The notes under the pieces: generated by a model | What the model was told of the DNA's origin: nothing | Seen by the model: the letters and a program-made list of their open reading frames with translations, nothing else | The model's database searches: none | Made by a program: the position numbers and the translations under genes | Assembly: GCA_023436515.1 (NCBI GenBank) | Contig: JAEZIV010000140.1 | Coordinates: 1-15,598, forward strand | Direction of reading: 5' to 3' | DNA from: Bacillota bacterium | GTDB lineage: Bacteria > Bacillota > Clostridia > Acetivibrionales > DSM-1351 | DNA length: 15,598 bases | Shown here: positions 1 to 12,854 of the stretch, piece after piece | How the letters are laid out: the number at the start of each line of letters is the position of its first letter | How positions within the stretch are numbered: the stretch's first letter is position 1

Positions 1-5163
<5,163 letters not shown>

Positions 5164-5258
5164 TTAGCAAGTAAAATTCTTAGTGTATGTATTCCAAAGA
5201 TGATTAGTAAATGAAATATTATTATGTTTTTCTAAATAATTCAATTTTATATTCAATC

Positions 5259-5287
5259 ATTATACATTATAATCTATCAAAGTACAA
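5259..5287 (-). promoter_or_regulatory. Candidate sigma-A promoter of the giant surface protein gene
   Basis: On the minus strand TTGTAC (5287-5282) is followed after 17 nt by a perfect TATAAT (5264-5259). This would give a leader of roughly 105 nt before the ATG at 5145. It lies just beyond the terminator of the upstream hydrolase gene, which fits an independent transcription unit. The -35 box matches the consensus only in TTG. Confidence 0.45.
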
Positions 5288-5316
5288 TTTTTCCTGTAAC
5301 TTTATGAATAATTTTC

Positions 5317-5350
5317 AAAAAAAACTCTTGCCAAATGAGACAAGAGTTTT
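5317..5350 (-). terminator. Intrinsic terminator of the FAH-family gene
   Basis: A perfect 10-bp stem (AAAACTCTTG at 5321-5330 with CAAGAGTTTT at 5341-5350) has a 10-nt loop. Read on the minus strand it is followed by a run of eight T, about 55 nt after the hydrolase stop codon. It separates that gene from the surface-protein promoter downstream. Confidence 0.8.
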
Positions 5351-5404
5351 CTGTTAACGATAATTATGTTTTTTTATGTCTTATGCCTAGATTAACTACT
5401 GATT

Positions 5405-6163
5405 TTAAGAAGTAACAATATTAGTCAGCTTTCCTATACCCTCAATTTCAACCTCAACAATATCACCCGGCTTCATTGGTCCAACTCCCTCGGGGGTTCC
5501 TGTTGTAACAACATCTCCAGGCTCAAGTGGTATCACCTTTGAGATGAAGCTAATAAGATCATAGGTCTTAAAAATGTGCATGGAGGTATCTCCGTGCTGC
5601 TTAACCTCACCGTTTAATATCAGTTTTACATCCAATTTGGAATAGTCAAGCTCTGTAACTATATAAGGTCCTATTGGGCAAAAGGTTTCATAATTCTTGC
5701 CTCTTATCCACTGTCCATCAGCCTTCTGAATATCTCTGGCAGTAACATCATTCAAGCAAGTGGCTCCTAAAATGTAGTCAGCTGCCATGTCAGGCTCAAT
5801 GTCCTTACAATACTTTTTTATGACTACAGCAAACTCAGCCTCATAATCTACTCTATTGGACGCCTTTGGAATTTTAATAGCATCCCCGGGTCCGATAACT
5901 GTATGAGGCAGCTTTATAAATATAACCGGATTCTCCGGTATATCCCTTCCGGAAAACTCCCTGATATGATCGACATAATTAAGCCCTACAGCAACAACCT
6001 TACCCGGCTTGCAGGGAGCCAGCAGCCTGACCTCCTCTAAAGCGTATCTCCTGTCGGTGGTAATCGGATTATCAAAAATACTACCCTCCAGCTCGATTAT
6101 CTCGTTTTGGTCTAATATTCCGTACCTTTCCTCACCTTTTGCATAAAATCTCAAATATTTCAT
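5405..6163 (-). CDS. Fumarylacetoacetate hydrolase (FAH) family protein
   Basis: Cytosolic enzyme of the FAH fold, whose members hydrolyse or decarboxylate acylpyruvates and related 2-oxo acids using a divalent metal. Visible family hallmarks are VAVGLNYVDH, the metal-ligand ExE in DYEAEF, NDVTARD with a ligand aspartate, the substrate-loop stretch KNYETFCPIGP, and the C-terminal TTGTPEGVGP and LKPGD-type turn. The 252-residue length is normal for single-domain members. I place the start at the ATG at 6163, giving MKYLRFYAKG, because CGGAGA sits 4-6 nt upstream. The in-frame ATG at 6178 has no ribosome binding site. The exact substrate cannot be read from sequence: acylpyruvase, oxaloacetate decarboxylase and 2-hydroxyhepta-diene-dioate isomerase activities all occur in the family. 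No aromatic catabolism genes are adjacent. The gene is monocistronic, with promoter at 6260-6288 and terminator at 5317-5350. Confidence 0.92.
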   Translation of the reverse strand: MKYLRFYAKGEERYGILDQNEIIELEGSIFDNPITTDRRYALEEVRLLAPCKPGKVVAVGLNYVDHIREFSGRDIPENPVIFIKLPHTVIGPGDAIKIPKASNRVDYEAEFAVVIKKYCKDIEPDMAADYILGATCLNDVTARDIQKADGQWIRGKNYETFCPIGPYIVTELDYSKLDVKLILNGEVKQHGDTSMHIFKTYDLISFISKVIPLEPGDVVTTGTPEGVGPMKPGDIVEVEIEGIGKLTNIVTS

Positions 6164-6167
6164 AGAA

Positions 6168-6173
6168 TCTCCG
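6168..6173 (-). promoter_or_regulatory. Ribosome binding site that fixes the FAH start
   Basis: Minus strand CGGAGA followed by TTCT and the ATG at 6163-6161. The alternative ATG five codons upstream (6178) is preceded by ACATGTCAAGTTTAT, which has no Shine-Dalgarno match, so the shorter start is preferred. Confidence 0.6.
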
Positions 6174-6259
6174 ATCATATAAACTTGACATGTTAGCCCT
6201 TATAGGACAAAAAGCAAACACCTCGTATTTTAGTAACGCTATTGTTAAAATATGAGAAA

Positions 6260-6288
6260 ATTATAGCACAGAGCCAAAGGAGCTGCAA
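6260..6288 (-). promoter_or_regulatory. Promoter of the FAH-family gene (extended -10)
   Basis: On the minus strand TGCTATAAT (6268-6260) is a perfect extended -10 element. TTGCAG at 6288-6283 is a weak -35 box exactly 17 nt upstream. Transcription would begin near 6253, about 90 nt before the chosen start codon. Confidence 0.55.
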
Positions 6289-6322
6289 CGAAATGTGCCC
6301 ATGCCAACTTCGATATTTGCTG

Positions 6323-6350
6323 TTTATTCCTAAGCCCATTTGGATATACT
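6323..6350 (+). promoter_or_regulatory. Weak candidate promoter for the TTG-start microprotein
   Basis: TTTATT (6323-6328), 16-nt spacer, TATACT (6345-6350, five of six matches to the -10 consensus). It would start transcripts near 6357, just upstream of GGAGG at 6376-6380. The -35 match is poor, so this rests mainly on position. Confidence 0.3.
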
Positions 6351-6386
6351 ACACTTGTATTAAGAAACATTTAGCGGAGGCATATT

Positions 6387-6536
6387 TTGAGAAGCACCAG
6401 ATCTAATAGATATAAAAAATACAGAAGGAAAAAGCTTTGGCATATTATTCTATATGGTTTCTTAATCCCTGTATTTTCTTTGTTTGTAACATATATACTG
6501 TTCATAATCTTTATATTTCCATCGTTCTCCGGATAA
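6387..6536 (+). CDS. 49-residue basic, hydrophobic membrane microprotein (TTG start)
   Basis: A short frame missed by ATG-based calling. GGAGG at 6376-6380 stands 6 nt before a TTG codon, and the frame then runs 49 codons to TAA. Residues 1-16 are strongly basic, with about ten Arg/Lys (RSNRYKKYRRKK). Residues 17-45 are one long hydrophobic stretch (LWHIILYGFLIPVFSLFVTY and onward), so a single-pass protein with its basic end in the cytoplasm is expected. It is followed by a rho-independent terminator at 6667-6695, giving a complete small transcription unit. The function is unknown to me. A basic run plus one membrane helix also resembles the N-terminal anchor of clostridial SPOR-domain proteins, so this could be a truncated remnant of one. 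That is a guess, since no SPOR sequence follows the stop. It could equally be a genuine small membrane protein. Confidence 0.55.
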   Translation: MRSTRSNRYKKYRRKKLWHIILYGFLIPVFSLFVTYILFIIFIFPSFSG

Positions 6537-6666
6537 TTGTTTATGTTGTATACTATTTTGTTTTTATCAAATAGAAAAATCGTTTATAAATACCATTTGA
6601 ATGTACCTCGGATAAATGTATAATAAACTTGAAAATAAATTATATTTTCCTCCTTTAAATTATTTC

Positions 6667-6695
6667 AAAACCGGCTCACAAGCCGGTTTTGTTTT
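6667..6695. terminator. Bidirectional intrinsic terminator between microprotein and comEA
   Basis: AAAACCGGCT (6667-6676) pairs perfectly with AGCCGGTTTT (6681-6690) over 10 bp around a CACA loop. On the plus strand it is followed by GTTTTG and ends the microprotein transcript. On the minus strand the stem ends in TTTT, about 75 nt after the comEA stop codon, and could serve that gene too, though its T-tract is shorter. Confidence 0.75.
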
Positions 6696-6766
6696 GCAAT
6701 TATACTTAAAAATCTGTAGAGCAAAGTGATTATGTCAGTTATTCATTTCAAGCTTACCTTATCAGA

Positions 6767-7585
6767 CTATATGCAAATTAGATCCTTAAGCTTATCAAAG
6801 GTTTTTTGCTTGATTCCGGTTATTTTCATTATGTCTGTTATTTTTTTAAAGCCACCATTTTTTTCTCTGTATTCAATAATAGCCTTTGCCGTAGCTGGCC
6901 CTACATTTGGTAAGCTCTCCAACTGGGACTGACTTGCGGTATTAATGTTTACAAGGGTGTCACTATCCTCTTTTTCTGATTTTTTGTTATCTATTGAAAC
7001 TGCACCTAGACTGTCTTTTATAATTTCAACTCCGCTATTCATCTCACTCTGGACTGAGGTTGCTGTAGCCTTATCCTTTGAAGCTGACTGTTTAATAGAG
7101 CTTGTTGCCTGACTCTTTGTTCCTGCTGCTTTTCCCTCACCGTTATTTGCCGGTGTAGCTGGAAGGATTTCCGTCTGTCCAACCTCCCTTGCCCTTATTC
7201 TCAACATAGTATTGTCATTGAGAGGATATGCAAGATTAATATTTTCCAGATCAGCCTTTTCCGATGCTCCTCCTGCTGCTCGAATTGCATCATCTATAAT
7301 ACTCCCCTTATTCAGTGTTACAACTCCCGGTTTTCTTACACAGCCCACCACATATACTTTAATTTCTTCTATCGGTTCTTGGAGCAGAAGACTTTCCTCC
7401 ACCTGACCGCCATCCGTCTGTCTGCCGAGTAATTCTGCTTTCTCTATAACAGGCTCACTTAGGGGTTGATAGACCTGCCGCAAAAAATATCCTAAGATGC
7501 CGGCTATTATAATAAGAATTACAGTAGCCACAAGTATCAGAGCCTTGTTTAAATAGTATTGCTTGCCAAAAATAGATATCTCCAT
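6767..7585 (-). CDS. comEA: ComEA family DNA-uptake protein (SLBB + helix-hairpin-helix)
   Basis: ComEA is a membrane-anchored double-stranded DNA receptor that delivers DNA to the ComEC channel during transformation. Residues 14-34 are one transmembrane helix. Residues 74-132 are an SLBB domain (VYVVGCVRKPGVVTL, then IDDAIRAAGGA and NLAYPLNDN). Residues 135-210 are a low-complexity Ala/Ser/Thr/Lys linker. Residues 211-272 are the ComEA helix-hairpin-helix pair, with NINTAS at 213-218, LPNVGPATAKAI as the first hairpin and ITGIKQKTF in the second. The protein ends right after the second hairpin, as usual. AAAGGAGG lies 4 nt before the ATG. At 272 residues it is somewhat long for the family because of the linker. 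The usual operon partners comEB/comEC are not next to it. Many clostridia carry comEA without proven natural competence, so DNA binding is well supported but a role in transformation is inferred. Confidence 0.93.
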   Translation of the reverse strand: MEISIFGKQYYLNKALILVATVILIIIAGILGYFLRQVYQPLSEPVIEKAELLGRQTDGGQVEESLLLQEPIEEIKVYVVGCVRKPGVVTLNKGSIIDDAIRAAGGASEKADLENINLAYPLNDNTMLRIRAREVGQTEILPATPANNGEGKAAGTKSQATSSIKQSASKDKATATSVQSEMNSGVEIIKDSLGAVSIDNKKSEKEDSDTLVNINTASQSQLESLPNVGPATAKAIIEYREKNGGFKKITDIMKITGIKQKTFDKLKDLICI

Positions 7586-7927
7586 AAAACCTCCTTTGAG
7601 TTTATCGTAATATGGTGTTTTATACAGGTAAGTGTTGAAATGGAATTAACATATTGATTTCTTTATGTGGAAATAGATAAGCTCTTTGCACAAAATGTAG
7701 ATTTTCTGCATATTAATCTAATACAGGCTCTATTTATATTGAAAAGTCTTGAAATGAAATAAAATGATATGTTAATCTGAACCAAAAAATAAAAATTGAA
7801 ACTAACAATGCTATTATAATACATTTTTTGGTATAAATCCATATATTTATCAATTATTAATGAAAGGTTTCATATTTTCGGATTTTCGATTATACTTATA
7901 AAAGATGCATTATACTAAGGAGGAAAT
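7586..7927. other. AT-rich divergent intergenic region between comEA and the carboxypeptidase
   Basis: 342 nt without a supportable gene. It must hold divergent promoters for comEA (minus) and the carboxypeptidase (plus). TATAAT occurs at 7815-7820 and TATACT at 7891-7896, but neither has a convincing -35 box at standard spacing, so I call no promoter. An exact 10-bp inverted repeat (ATTAACATAT at 7645-7654, ATATGTTAAT at 7767-7776) flanks 112 nt. The last bases carry AAGGAGG, 5 nt before the ATG at 7928. Confidence 0.5.
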
Positions 7928-9256
7928 ATGAAAAAAGCGCTAATAACATTTATACTTGCCGCAATATTTGCATTTCGAATATCACCTGCCTTTTGTACAG
8001 TACTTGATATTGATGCAGCTGCCTACATATTGATGGATGCAAAAACAGGAAGTGTTTTATATGAAAGTAATACTGATATTAGGCTCAGACCTGCCAGTAC
8101 AACTAAAATAGCCACTGCTCTTGTTGCCTTGGAATAAGGTGAACTGAGTCAGGTTATGACTGCCAGCAAGGAGGCTGTATCCGATATTGGTGTCGGCGGG
8201 ATGAATATTGGTATTATGCCCGGTGAACAAATGACCCTTGATGACCTTCTACATGCAATGCTTATCTCCTCTGCGAATGAAACCGCAAATATTATTGCAG
8301 AAAATCTCTTCTCCACCAGAGAAGAGTTTATTGAAGAAATGAACAGAGCGTCTGCTGCAGCCGGAGCAAAAAATACCACCTTCACAAACCCCTGCGGTAT
8401 AGATGAATATGAAAAAGACGCAAATCATTTTTCCACTGCAAGGGATCTTGCACTCATAGCAAGAGAATGTCTTAAATACCCTGTTTTCATGGAAATTGTC
8501 GGCCAGAAGCAGCTTGACATGCTTGCTCCGACCAATAAACACGAGAAATGGAATATACTTAATAACACTAATAAAATGATTGGAAAGTCGTATAATTACG
8601 GACCAGACACCGGAGATGATAGAAATCAATTTACCATAACAGGATTAAAGACCGGCTCTACAGTCCGCGCAGGTTCAAATTTTATCGCATCAGCTGTTAA
8701 TAAGGATGGTCTTGAGCTTATTTCAGTAGTAATGGGAGTGAACAACAAGCCCGGCAGGACGGTGTTTGATTTTACCGAAGCCCTTTTGAGGGCAGGCTAT
8801 GAGAACTTTTCCAGCCAGATGATAATTGACAGAAATGAAATAATCAGAAAGGTCGTAGTACAGGATGCCTCCGATGACGGACAGCTTGATCTGGTTACAA
8901 ACGGCAAGGTGGAAGCTATTCTTCCAAACAACAGGACTGAATGGAAGCTCAGTGAAAAGGTTACCATTAATGAGGATCTGAAAGCTCCCATAACAAAAGG
9001 CACTATAATGGGAAATATAGTTTACACTATGGATGGAATTACACTTGGAAAGGTTAATATTGTATCGTCGAGAACAATTGATCAAAGCTTTGAGGCAAAG
9101 GCCAAGATTTTTATAGGTAAGGTAGTTGATTCACCTATATTCAAGTATACCACCATAGCCCTTACAATAATTATATGCTTCCTTATTATGAGAAAGATTC
9201 TTAGAAAAATATCCAGAAGAAGGATTTACAGGATCAGAGAACGGCAAAAATGGTGA
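7928..9256 (+). pseudogene. D-alanyl-D-alanine carboxypeptidase (DacF-like), interrupted by an in-frame TAA
   Basis: A serine-type D,D-carboxypeptidase (peptidase S11, low-molecular-weight PBP) that would trim the terminal D-Ala of peptidoglycan stems outside the membrane. Frame one (7928-8137, 69 residues) has a signal peptide and the SxxK box STTK at 57-60. It ends at TAA 8135-8137. The same frame continues through GGTGAACTGAGTCAGGTT to the next ATG at 8156 and on to 9256. That part holds SAN (codons 115-117 counted from 7928), KTG in GLKTGST (codons 241-243), a PBP5_C-like domain and a C-terminal membrane helix with basic tail. Apart from the single stop all landmarks are intact and in frame over 442 codons, a normal family length. 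The TAA is one base from AAA, GAA or CAA. The 8156 start has only a weak ribosome binding site and would lack the nucleophile. It is either a recent nonsense mutation, a sequencing error or a readthrough gene. Confidence 0.85.
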
Positions 9257-9349
9257 GCTTATAAATTTTATTGGCTTCATATATTGCTTTAATTCAAATA
9301 TACTTATATTATAGTATATGTTCAAATGTAAATACATAATGAACCATTA

Positions 9350-9377
9350 TTGATCTAAACACAAAAAATATTAAAAT
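9350..9377 (+). promoter_or_regulatory. Candidate promoter of the acyl-CoA synthetase gene
   Basis: TTGATC (9350-9355, four of six consensus matches), 16-nt spacer, TAAAAT (9372-9377, five of six). Transcription would begin near 9384, about 65 nt before the ATG. A perfect TATAAT at 9410-9415 is an alternative -10, but has no recognisable -35 at 15-19 nt. Confidence 0.35.
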
Positions 9378-9450
9378 ATGCTTTAAAATGGTTCGTATTA
9401 AGTCAGGGTTATAATCAAGGCATTTATTTCTAATTAAAGGGGTGTAATCT

Positions 9451-11169
9451 ATGAGAGTCGAACCGATTTACCAGACGAGGAAAATCAAGGATCTCAAAGA
9501 TATGATGGTTCAAAGTTCTCAACTTTTTGGATCAAGAAATGCATTTTTAATCAAAGGGAAAAATGGTGAATATTTCGGTAAAACCTATTCAGAACTAAAG
9601 CATGAAATTGATGCATTAGGTACCGCCTTAATTGACATGGGACTTAAAGGCAAAAAAATAGCAATTCTGTCACAGAACAGAGCTGAGTGGTGTACTGCAT
9701 ATCTGACAATAACAGGTGGAGTTGGGGTGGTTGTCCCTCTTGACAGAGAGCTCCCCTTCCACGAGATTGAAAATCTCATCAGCAGGTCAGGAGTCAATGC
9801 CATTTTCTTTTCCGAAAAGCATAGAAAAGACATGGTTAAGCTCTCAAAGGATTCCGGCATTAATTATTTTATTGATATGGATCTTGTATCAGACGACGAG
9901 AATAACTTTTTGTCAATGCAAGGCCTCATTGAAAAAGGGAAGACTTTATTAGAAAATGGCAACAGAAGTTATATTGATGCAGAGATTGATGAGAATGAAA
10001 TGGTTTCTCTTATTTTTACTTCAGGAACTACTGATCTGGCAAAGGGTGTTATGCTTTCAAGCAAGAATATTATTGCCGATGTAAGAGCTGTATGTTCTAT
10101 GTTATATCTCGATGAGACAGACAGTTCTCTTTCAATATTGCCGCTGCATCACACCTATGAATGTACTGCAAATTTTCTAGTAATGATGTACAATGGCTGC
10201 TGCTTCTCCTTTAACGAAGGACTGAAGTATATTGTTCAGAATCTTCAGGAAACAAAACCTACAATTTTAATGCTTGTACCCCTTATTCTCGAAAGTATGC
10301 ATAAAAAGATAGTAAAGCAGGCCTCAAAAAGTATATTGGGCAAAATAAAGTTCAATGTTGCTTTAGAAGTCAGCAGCTTCCTATATAATATACTTAAAAT
10401 TGATATTCGTAAAAAAATATTTAAGCAGGTCCACAATATTTTTGGAGGTAGAGTAAGGCTGGTAATCTCCGGTGCTGCTGCTATCAATCCTGATGCTTCA
10501 AACGATTTATGTTCCATGGGTATTAGAATTGTTCAGGGCTATGGGTTGACAGAGTGCTCTCCTATAGTATCTGTGAATAATGATCGGGGTTACAGACATG
10601 ATTCAGCCGGAAAGGCTCTTGCGGGAGTAAACATAGAGGTTGAAAATATTGGTGATGATGGTATAGGTGAATTTGTAGTAACCGGTGACAATGTAATGCT
10701 GGGTTACTATGAAAATCCTGAAGCAACAGCAAAGGTCTTAAGAAACGGCAAGCTATATACGGGAGACCTTGGATATATTGATGAAGAAGGTTATATTTAT
10801 ATCACCGGAAGAAAGAAAAATGTCATAGTAACCAAAAACGGTAAAAATATATTCCCAGAAGAGGTTGAAGCATATCTTTTAAAGTGTCCCTATGTTAAGG
10901 AAAGTCTTGTTTGGGGCCGCTTTTATGAGGATACAGGCGAAACTGAGGTAAATGCTCAAATAGTAGTAGATACAGATGAAATAAAGGAACGCCTGGGAAT
11001 TAACATAATTTCAAAAGAGGAAGTTCATAAGCTTATTCATGCAGAGATAAAGGAAATCAACAAGCAAATGCCTATGTATAAGCGTATAAGAGACTTCACT
11101 ATTCGTGAAGAGGAATTTGCAAAGACTACTACCAAGAAGATAAAGAGGTATGTAGAGAACGTAGGATAA
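9451..11169 (+). CDS. Long-chain fatty acid--CoA ligase / AMP-dependent acyl-CoA synthetase
   Basis: ANL-superfamily adenylating enzyme. It activates a carboxylic acid (most likely a fatty acid) with ATP to an acyl-adenylate, then transfers the acyl group to CoA. All core motifs are present in order: A3 phosphate loop TSGTTDLAKGV (190-200), A5 GYGLTECSP (363-371), A7 YTGDLGYIDEEGYIYITGR (436-454), hinge RKKNVIV with K455, and the A10 region KTTTKKIKR with the catalytic lysine at about 563. The start ATG follows AAAGGGGTG. At 572 residues it is a typical bacterial FACL length, complete to a TAA. One oddity is Asp at position 195 of the A3 loop, where most relatives have Gly (TSGTTGxxKG). No signal peptide or membrane helix is clear, so it should be cytosolic or peripheral. 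It is monocistronic with a shared terminator downstream, and no beta-oxidation genes are nearby, which suggests lipid recycling or another activation role. The acyl chain length cannot be read from sequence. Confidence 0.92.
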   Translation: MRVEPIYQTRKIKDLKDMMVQSSQLFGSRNAFLIKGKNGEYFGKTYSELKHEIDALGTALIDMGLKGKKIAILSQNRAEWCTAYLTITGGVGVVVPLDRELPFHEIENLISRSGVNAIFFSEKHRKDMVKLSKDSGINYFIDMDLVSDDENNFLSMQGLIEKGKTLLENGNRSYIDAEIDENEMVSLIFTSGTTDLAKGVMLSSKNIIADVRAVCSMLYLDETDSSLSILPLHHTYECTANFLVMMYNGCCFSFNEGLKYIVQNLQETKPTILMLVPLILESMHKKIVKQASKSILGKIKFNVALEVSSFLYNILKIDIRKKIFKQVHNIFGGRVRLVISGAAAINPDASNDLCSMGIRIVQGYGLTECSPIVSVNNDRGYRHDSAGKALAGVNIEVENIGDDGIGEFVVTGDNVMLGYYENPEATAKVLRNGKLYTGDLGYIDEEGYIYITGRKKNVIVTKNGKNIFPEEVEAYLLKCPYVKESLVWGRFYEDTGETEVNAQIVVDTDEIKERLGINIISKEEVHKLIHAEIKEINKQMPMYKRIRDFTIREEEFAKTTTKKIKRYVENVG

Positions 11170-11193
11170 TACAAGCTCCCATGCAGGGTGTAC

Positions 11194-11234
11194 AAAAAAG
11201 GGATGAATACTATTTGAGTATTTATCCCTTTTTT
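11194..11234. terminator. Strong bidirectional terminator between convergent units
   Basis: AAAAAAGGGATGAATACT (11194-11211) pairs with AGTATTTATCCCTTTTTT (11217-11234) over 18 positions with one G-T wobble and a 5-nt loop. The A6/T6 ends supply a T-tract in both directions. It ends the acyl-CoA synthetase transcript from the left and lies about 30 nt past the stop of the last ABC permease gene from the right. Confidence 0.88.
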
Positions 11235-11265
11235 ATTGTTCTAGGTGGTGATGTTTCCCCTCTTG

Positions 11266-12048
11266 TTATGAACCTGCCGATTTGTAGTGCTTAACACCGT
11301 ATTTCCACAAAAATAGGCAGGGTATAATAAATACTATGCCTACCAGAGGTATCAGTAGGTAGGGTAATGTATCTCCAGCTATACGCCCTGTCAAAGCACG
11401 CAGGGGTAGATAGTTTACACAGCCAAAGGGTATTATGAAGGTTAGAAAGCGAAGCAGCCACTTGGGGTATATATCAAGGGGATAAGCAGCATATTCCCTT
11501 ACTCCGTGGGTTAATATATTTGCTGCTTCAAGACCTTGTATTGTCCAGATAGCCATTACTGCCTGAAGCATATAAACTCCTGAGAAGATACAGGTGCCGC
11601 CGATGATCATGTTCATTAGAATTATGGCCTTAGGTAAATTCCATTCTATGTCTACTCCAGAAACAGCAAAAATCAATACTACAACAGACTGAAGCAGATG
11701 ACCTACTCGCTTGATGTCAAAGCCAGAGCCCAACACCTGTAAAACAGTACTTCTCGGCCTAACCAATATTCTGTCAAAACCCGCATTCCTTATCAGTCCG
11801 TCAAAGGAATCAAAGCCTCTTGCAAAGCAGGTGGATATGGCAAAGCTGGCACCTATCACTGCAAAACATAAAAATATTTCATAAGCATTCCAGCCCTTTA
11901 TACTTCCAAACCGCTTAAGTAAGAGGTATACTCCTGCAAACGCTGTAAACGGTGTCAGGAATTGAGTAAAAATCGTCATGGCAAAGGATAATTTATACTG
12001 AAGCTGAGATTTAAGCAATAAAGCTACATACCTAAGATAGAGTCTCAT
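11266..12048 (-). CDS. ABC-2 type transporter permease (DUF990/ABC2_membrane_6-like), third gene of the operon
   Basis: A 260-residue integral membrane protein with about six hydrophobic segments, starting MRLYLRYVALLLKSQLQYK. A short basic cytoplasmic start before the first helix and an FDRILVRPRS-type loop after the second or third helix are typical of the permeases paired with daunorubicin-type ATPases. It would form half of the exporter pore together with the product of the preceding gene. It begins 2 nt after that gene's stop. Its ribosome binding site (GGAGGG) lies inside the last codons upstream, so translational coupling is expected. The substrate is unknown; related systems export lipids, antibiotics or polysaccharide-linked molecules. 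It ends just before the shared terminator. Confidence 0.85.
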   Translation of the reverse strand: MRLYLRYVALLLKSQLQYKLSFAMTIFTQFLTPFTAFAGVYLLLKRFGSIKGWNAYEIFLCFAVIGASFAISTCFARGFDSFDGLIRNAGFDRILVRPRSTVLQVLGSGFDIKRVGHLLQSVVVLIFAVSGVDIEWNLPKAIILMNMIIGGTCIFSGVYMLQAVMAIWTIQGLEAANILTHGVREYAAYPLDIYPKWLLRFLTFIIPFGCVNYLPLRALTGRIAGDTLPYLLIPLVGIVFIIPCLFLWKYGVKHYKSAGS

Positions 12049-12050
12049 AC

Positions 12051-12854
12051 CTACCCTCCCTGAATCACAATTCTATTTAGTATTCTTTTCAATAGAAAAC
12101 TTCCCAAGGTTGTCAGAAGGAATATCCATACAAGCTGCACAGCAATACTTATGAAAGCCTCCCCCGTGTTAATATTTCCGGAGTATATTCTCAAGGGCAA
12201 ATCTGCCGTCCATCTGAAGGGCAAAATATAACAGACCTTTTGCAGCCACAAGGGCATAAAGGGTATAGGAATAGTCATCCCGGAGAAGAATTCACCGATT
12301 ATTCCGATAAGAGCGATTGACCCTACAGGAGACATGGTCACAAATACCGATATGTATATTAACATTGAAATTGCCACCAATAGAATAAAACCTAATGTCA
12401 TGGTCACCAAAAACAGTAAAAAGGCTGTCGGACTAGCAGGTAAGCCCAATTTATACGGCTGTGGCAACAAGAAGGCAATTAGAATAATTGGTGAAAATCT
12501 TAGGGCTGCACTTGACAACCGGATGGATAACAGCTTTGTATACCACATTCCATACAGGCTGACTGGTCTGCAAAGCTCATATGAAATGTTTCCCGTAGTA
12601 ATCATTTCGAATAACTCATAATCCCAGTTGTATAGCATTAGAAGGGCTAAAAAAGCCTGTTGAAGCCAAATGTACGTTACCAGTTGCTGAAAGCTCATGG
12701 CTTGTTGATTACTTCCTCCGGAGTAGAGAGCCTGAAAAAGAAAAACCAACATTATTCCCCAGAAAAATTGTGTGGAAAGCCCGGCCAAGGCTGCAGCTCT
12801 GTACTGCAAGCCGTTTAAGAATCTCACTCTTATAACTGAAATATATGCCCTCAT
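12051..12854 (-). CDS. ABC-2 type transporter permease, second gene of the operon
   Basis: A 267-residue polytopic membrane protein with about six predicted helices, opening MRAYISVIRVRFLNGLQYRA. It has an ISYELCRPVSLYGMW loop of the same kind as the RILVRPRS loop in the sister permease, which suggests two related but diverged pore subunits that heterodimerise. Its ATG overlaps the ATPase stop codon by 4 nt (ATGA), a hallmark of coupled translation. Conserved-looking features near the C-terminus are GEFFSGMTIPIPFMP and LPFRWTADLPLRIYSG, matching the ABC-2 permease helix 5 hairpin region. Substrate unknown. Confidence 0.85.
   Translation of the reverse strand: MRAYISVIRVRFLNGLQYRAAALAGLSTQFFWGIMLVFLFQALYSGGSNQQAMSFQQLVTYIWLQQAFLALLMLYNWDYELFEMITTGNISYELCRPVSLYGMWYTKLLSIRLSSAALRFSPIILIAFLLPQPYKLGLPASPTAFLLFLVTMTLGFILLVAISMLIYISVFVTMSPVGSIALIGIIGEFFSGMTIPIPFMPLWLQKVCYILPFRWTADLPLRIYSGNINTGEAFISIAVQLVWIFLLTTLGSFLLKRILNRIVIQGG

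Noticed and set aside
6649..6654. AGGAGG on the minus strand downstream of comEA
   Set aside because: There is no ATG, GTG or TTG start at a usable distance on that strand, so it does not mark a gene.
8249..9085. Minus-strand frames of 120-126 codons inside the carboxypeptidase region
   Set aside because: They oppose the well-conserved carboxypeptidase frame, have no Shine-Dalgarno sequence and no recognisable features.
9298..9319. AT-only palindrome ATATACT / AGTATAT after the carboxypeptidase
   Set aside because: The 7-bp A/T-rich stem has a single C-G type pair and no following T-run. It is too weak to call a terminator or operator.
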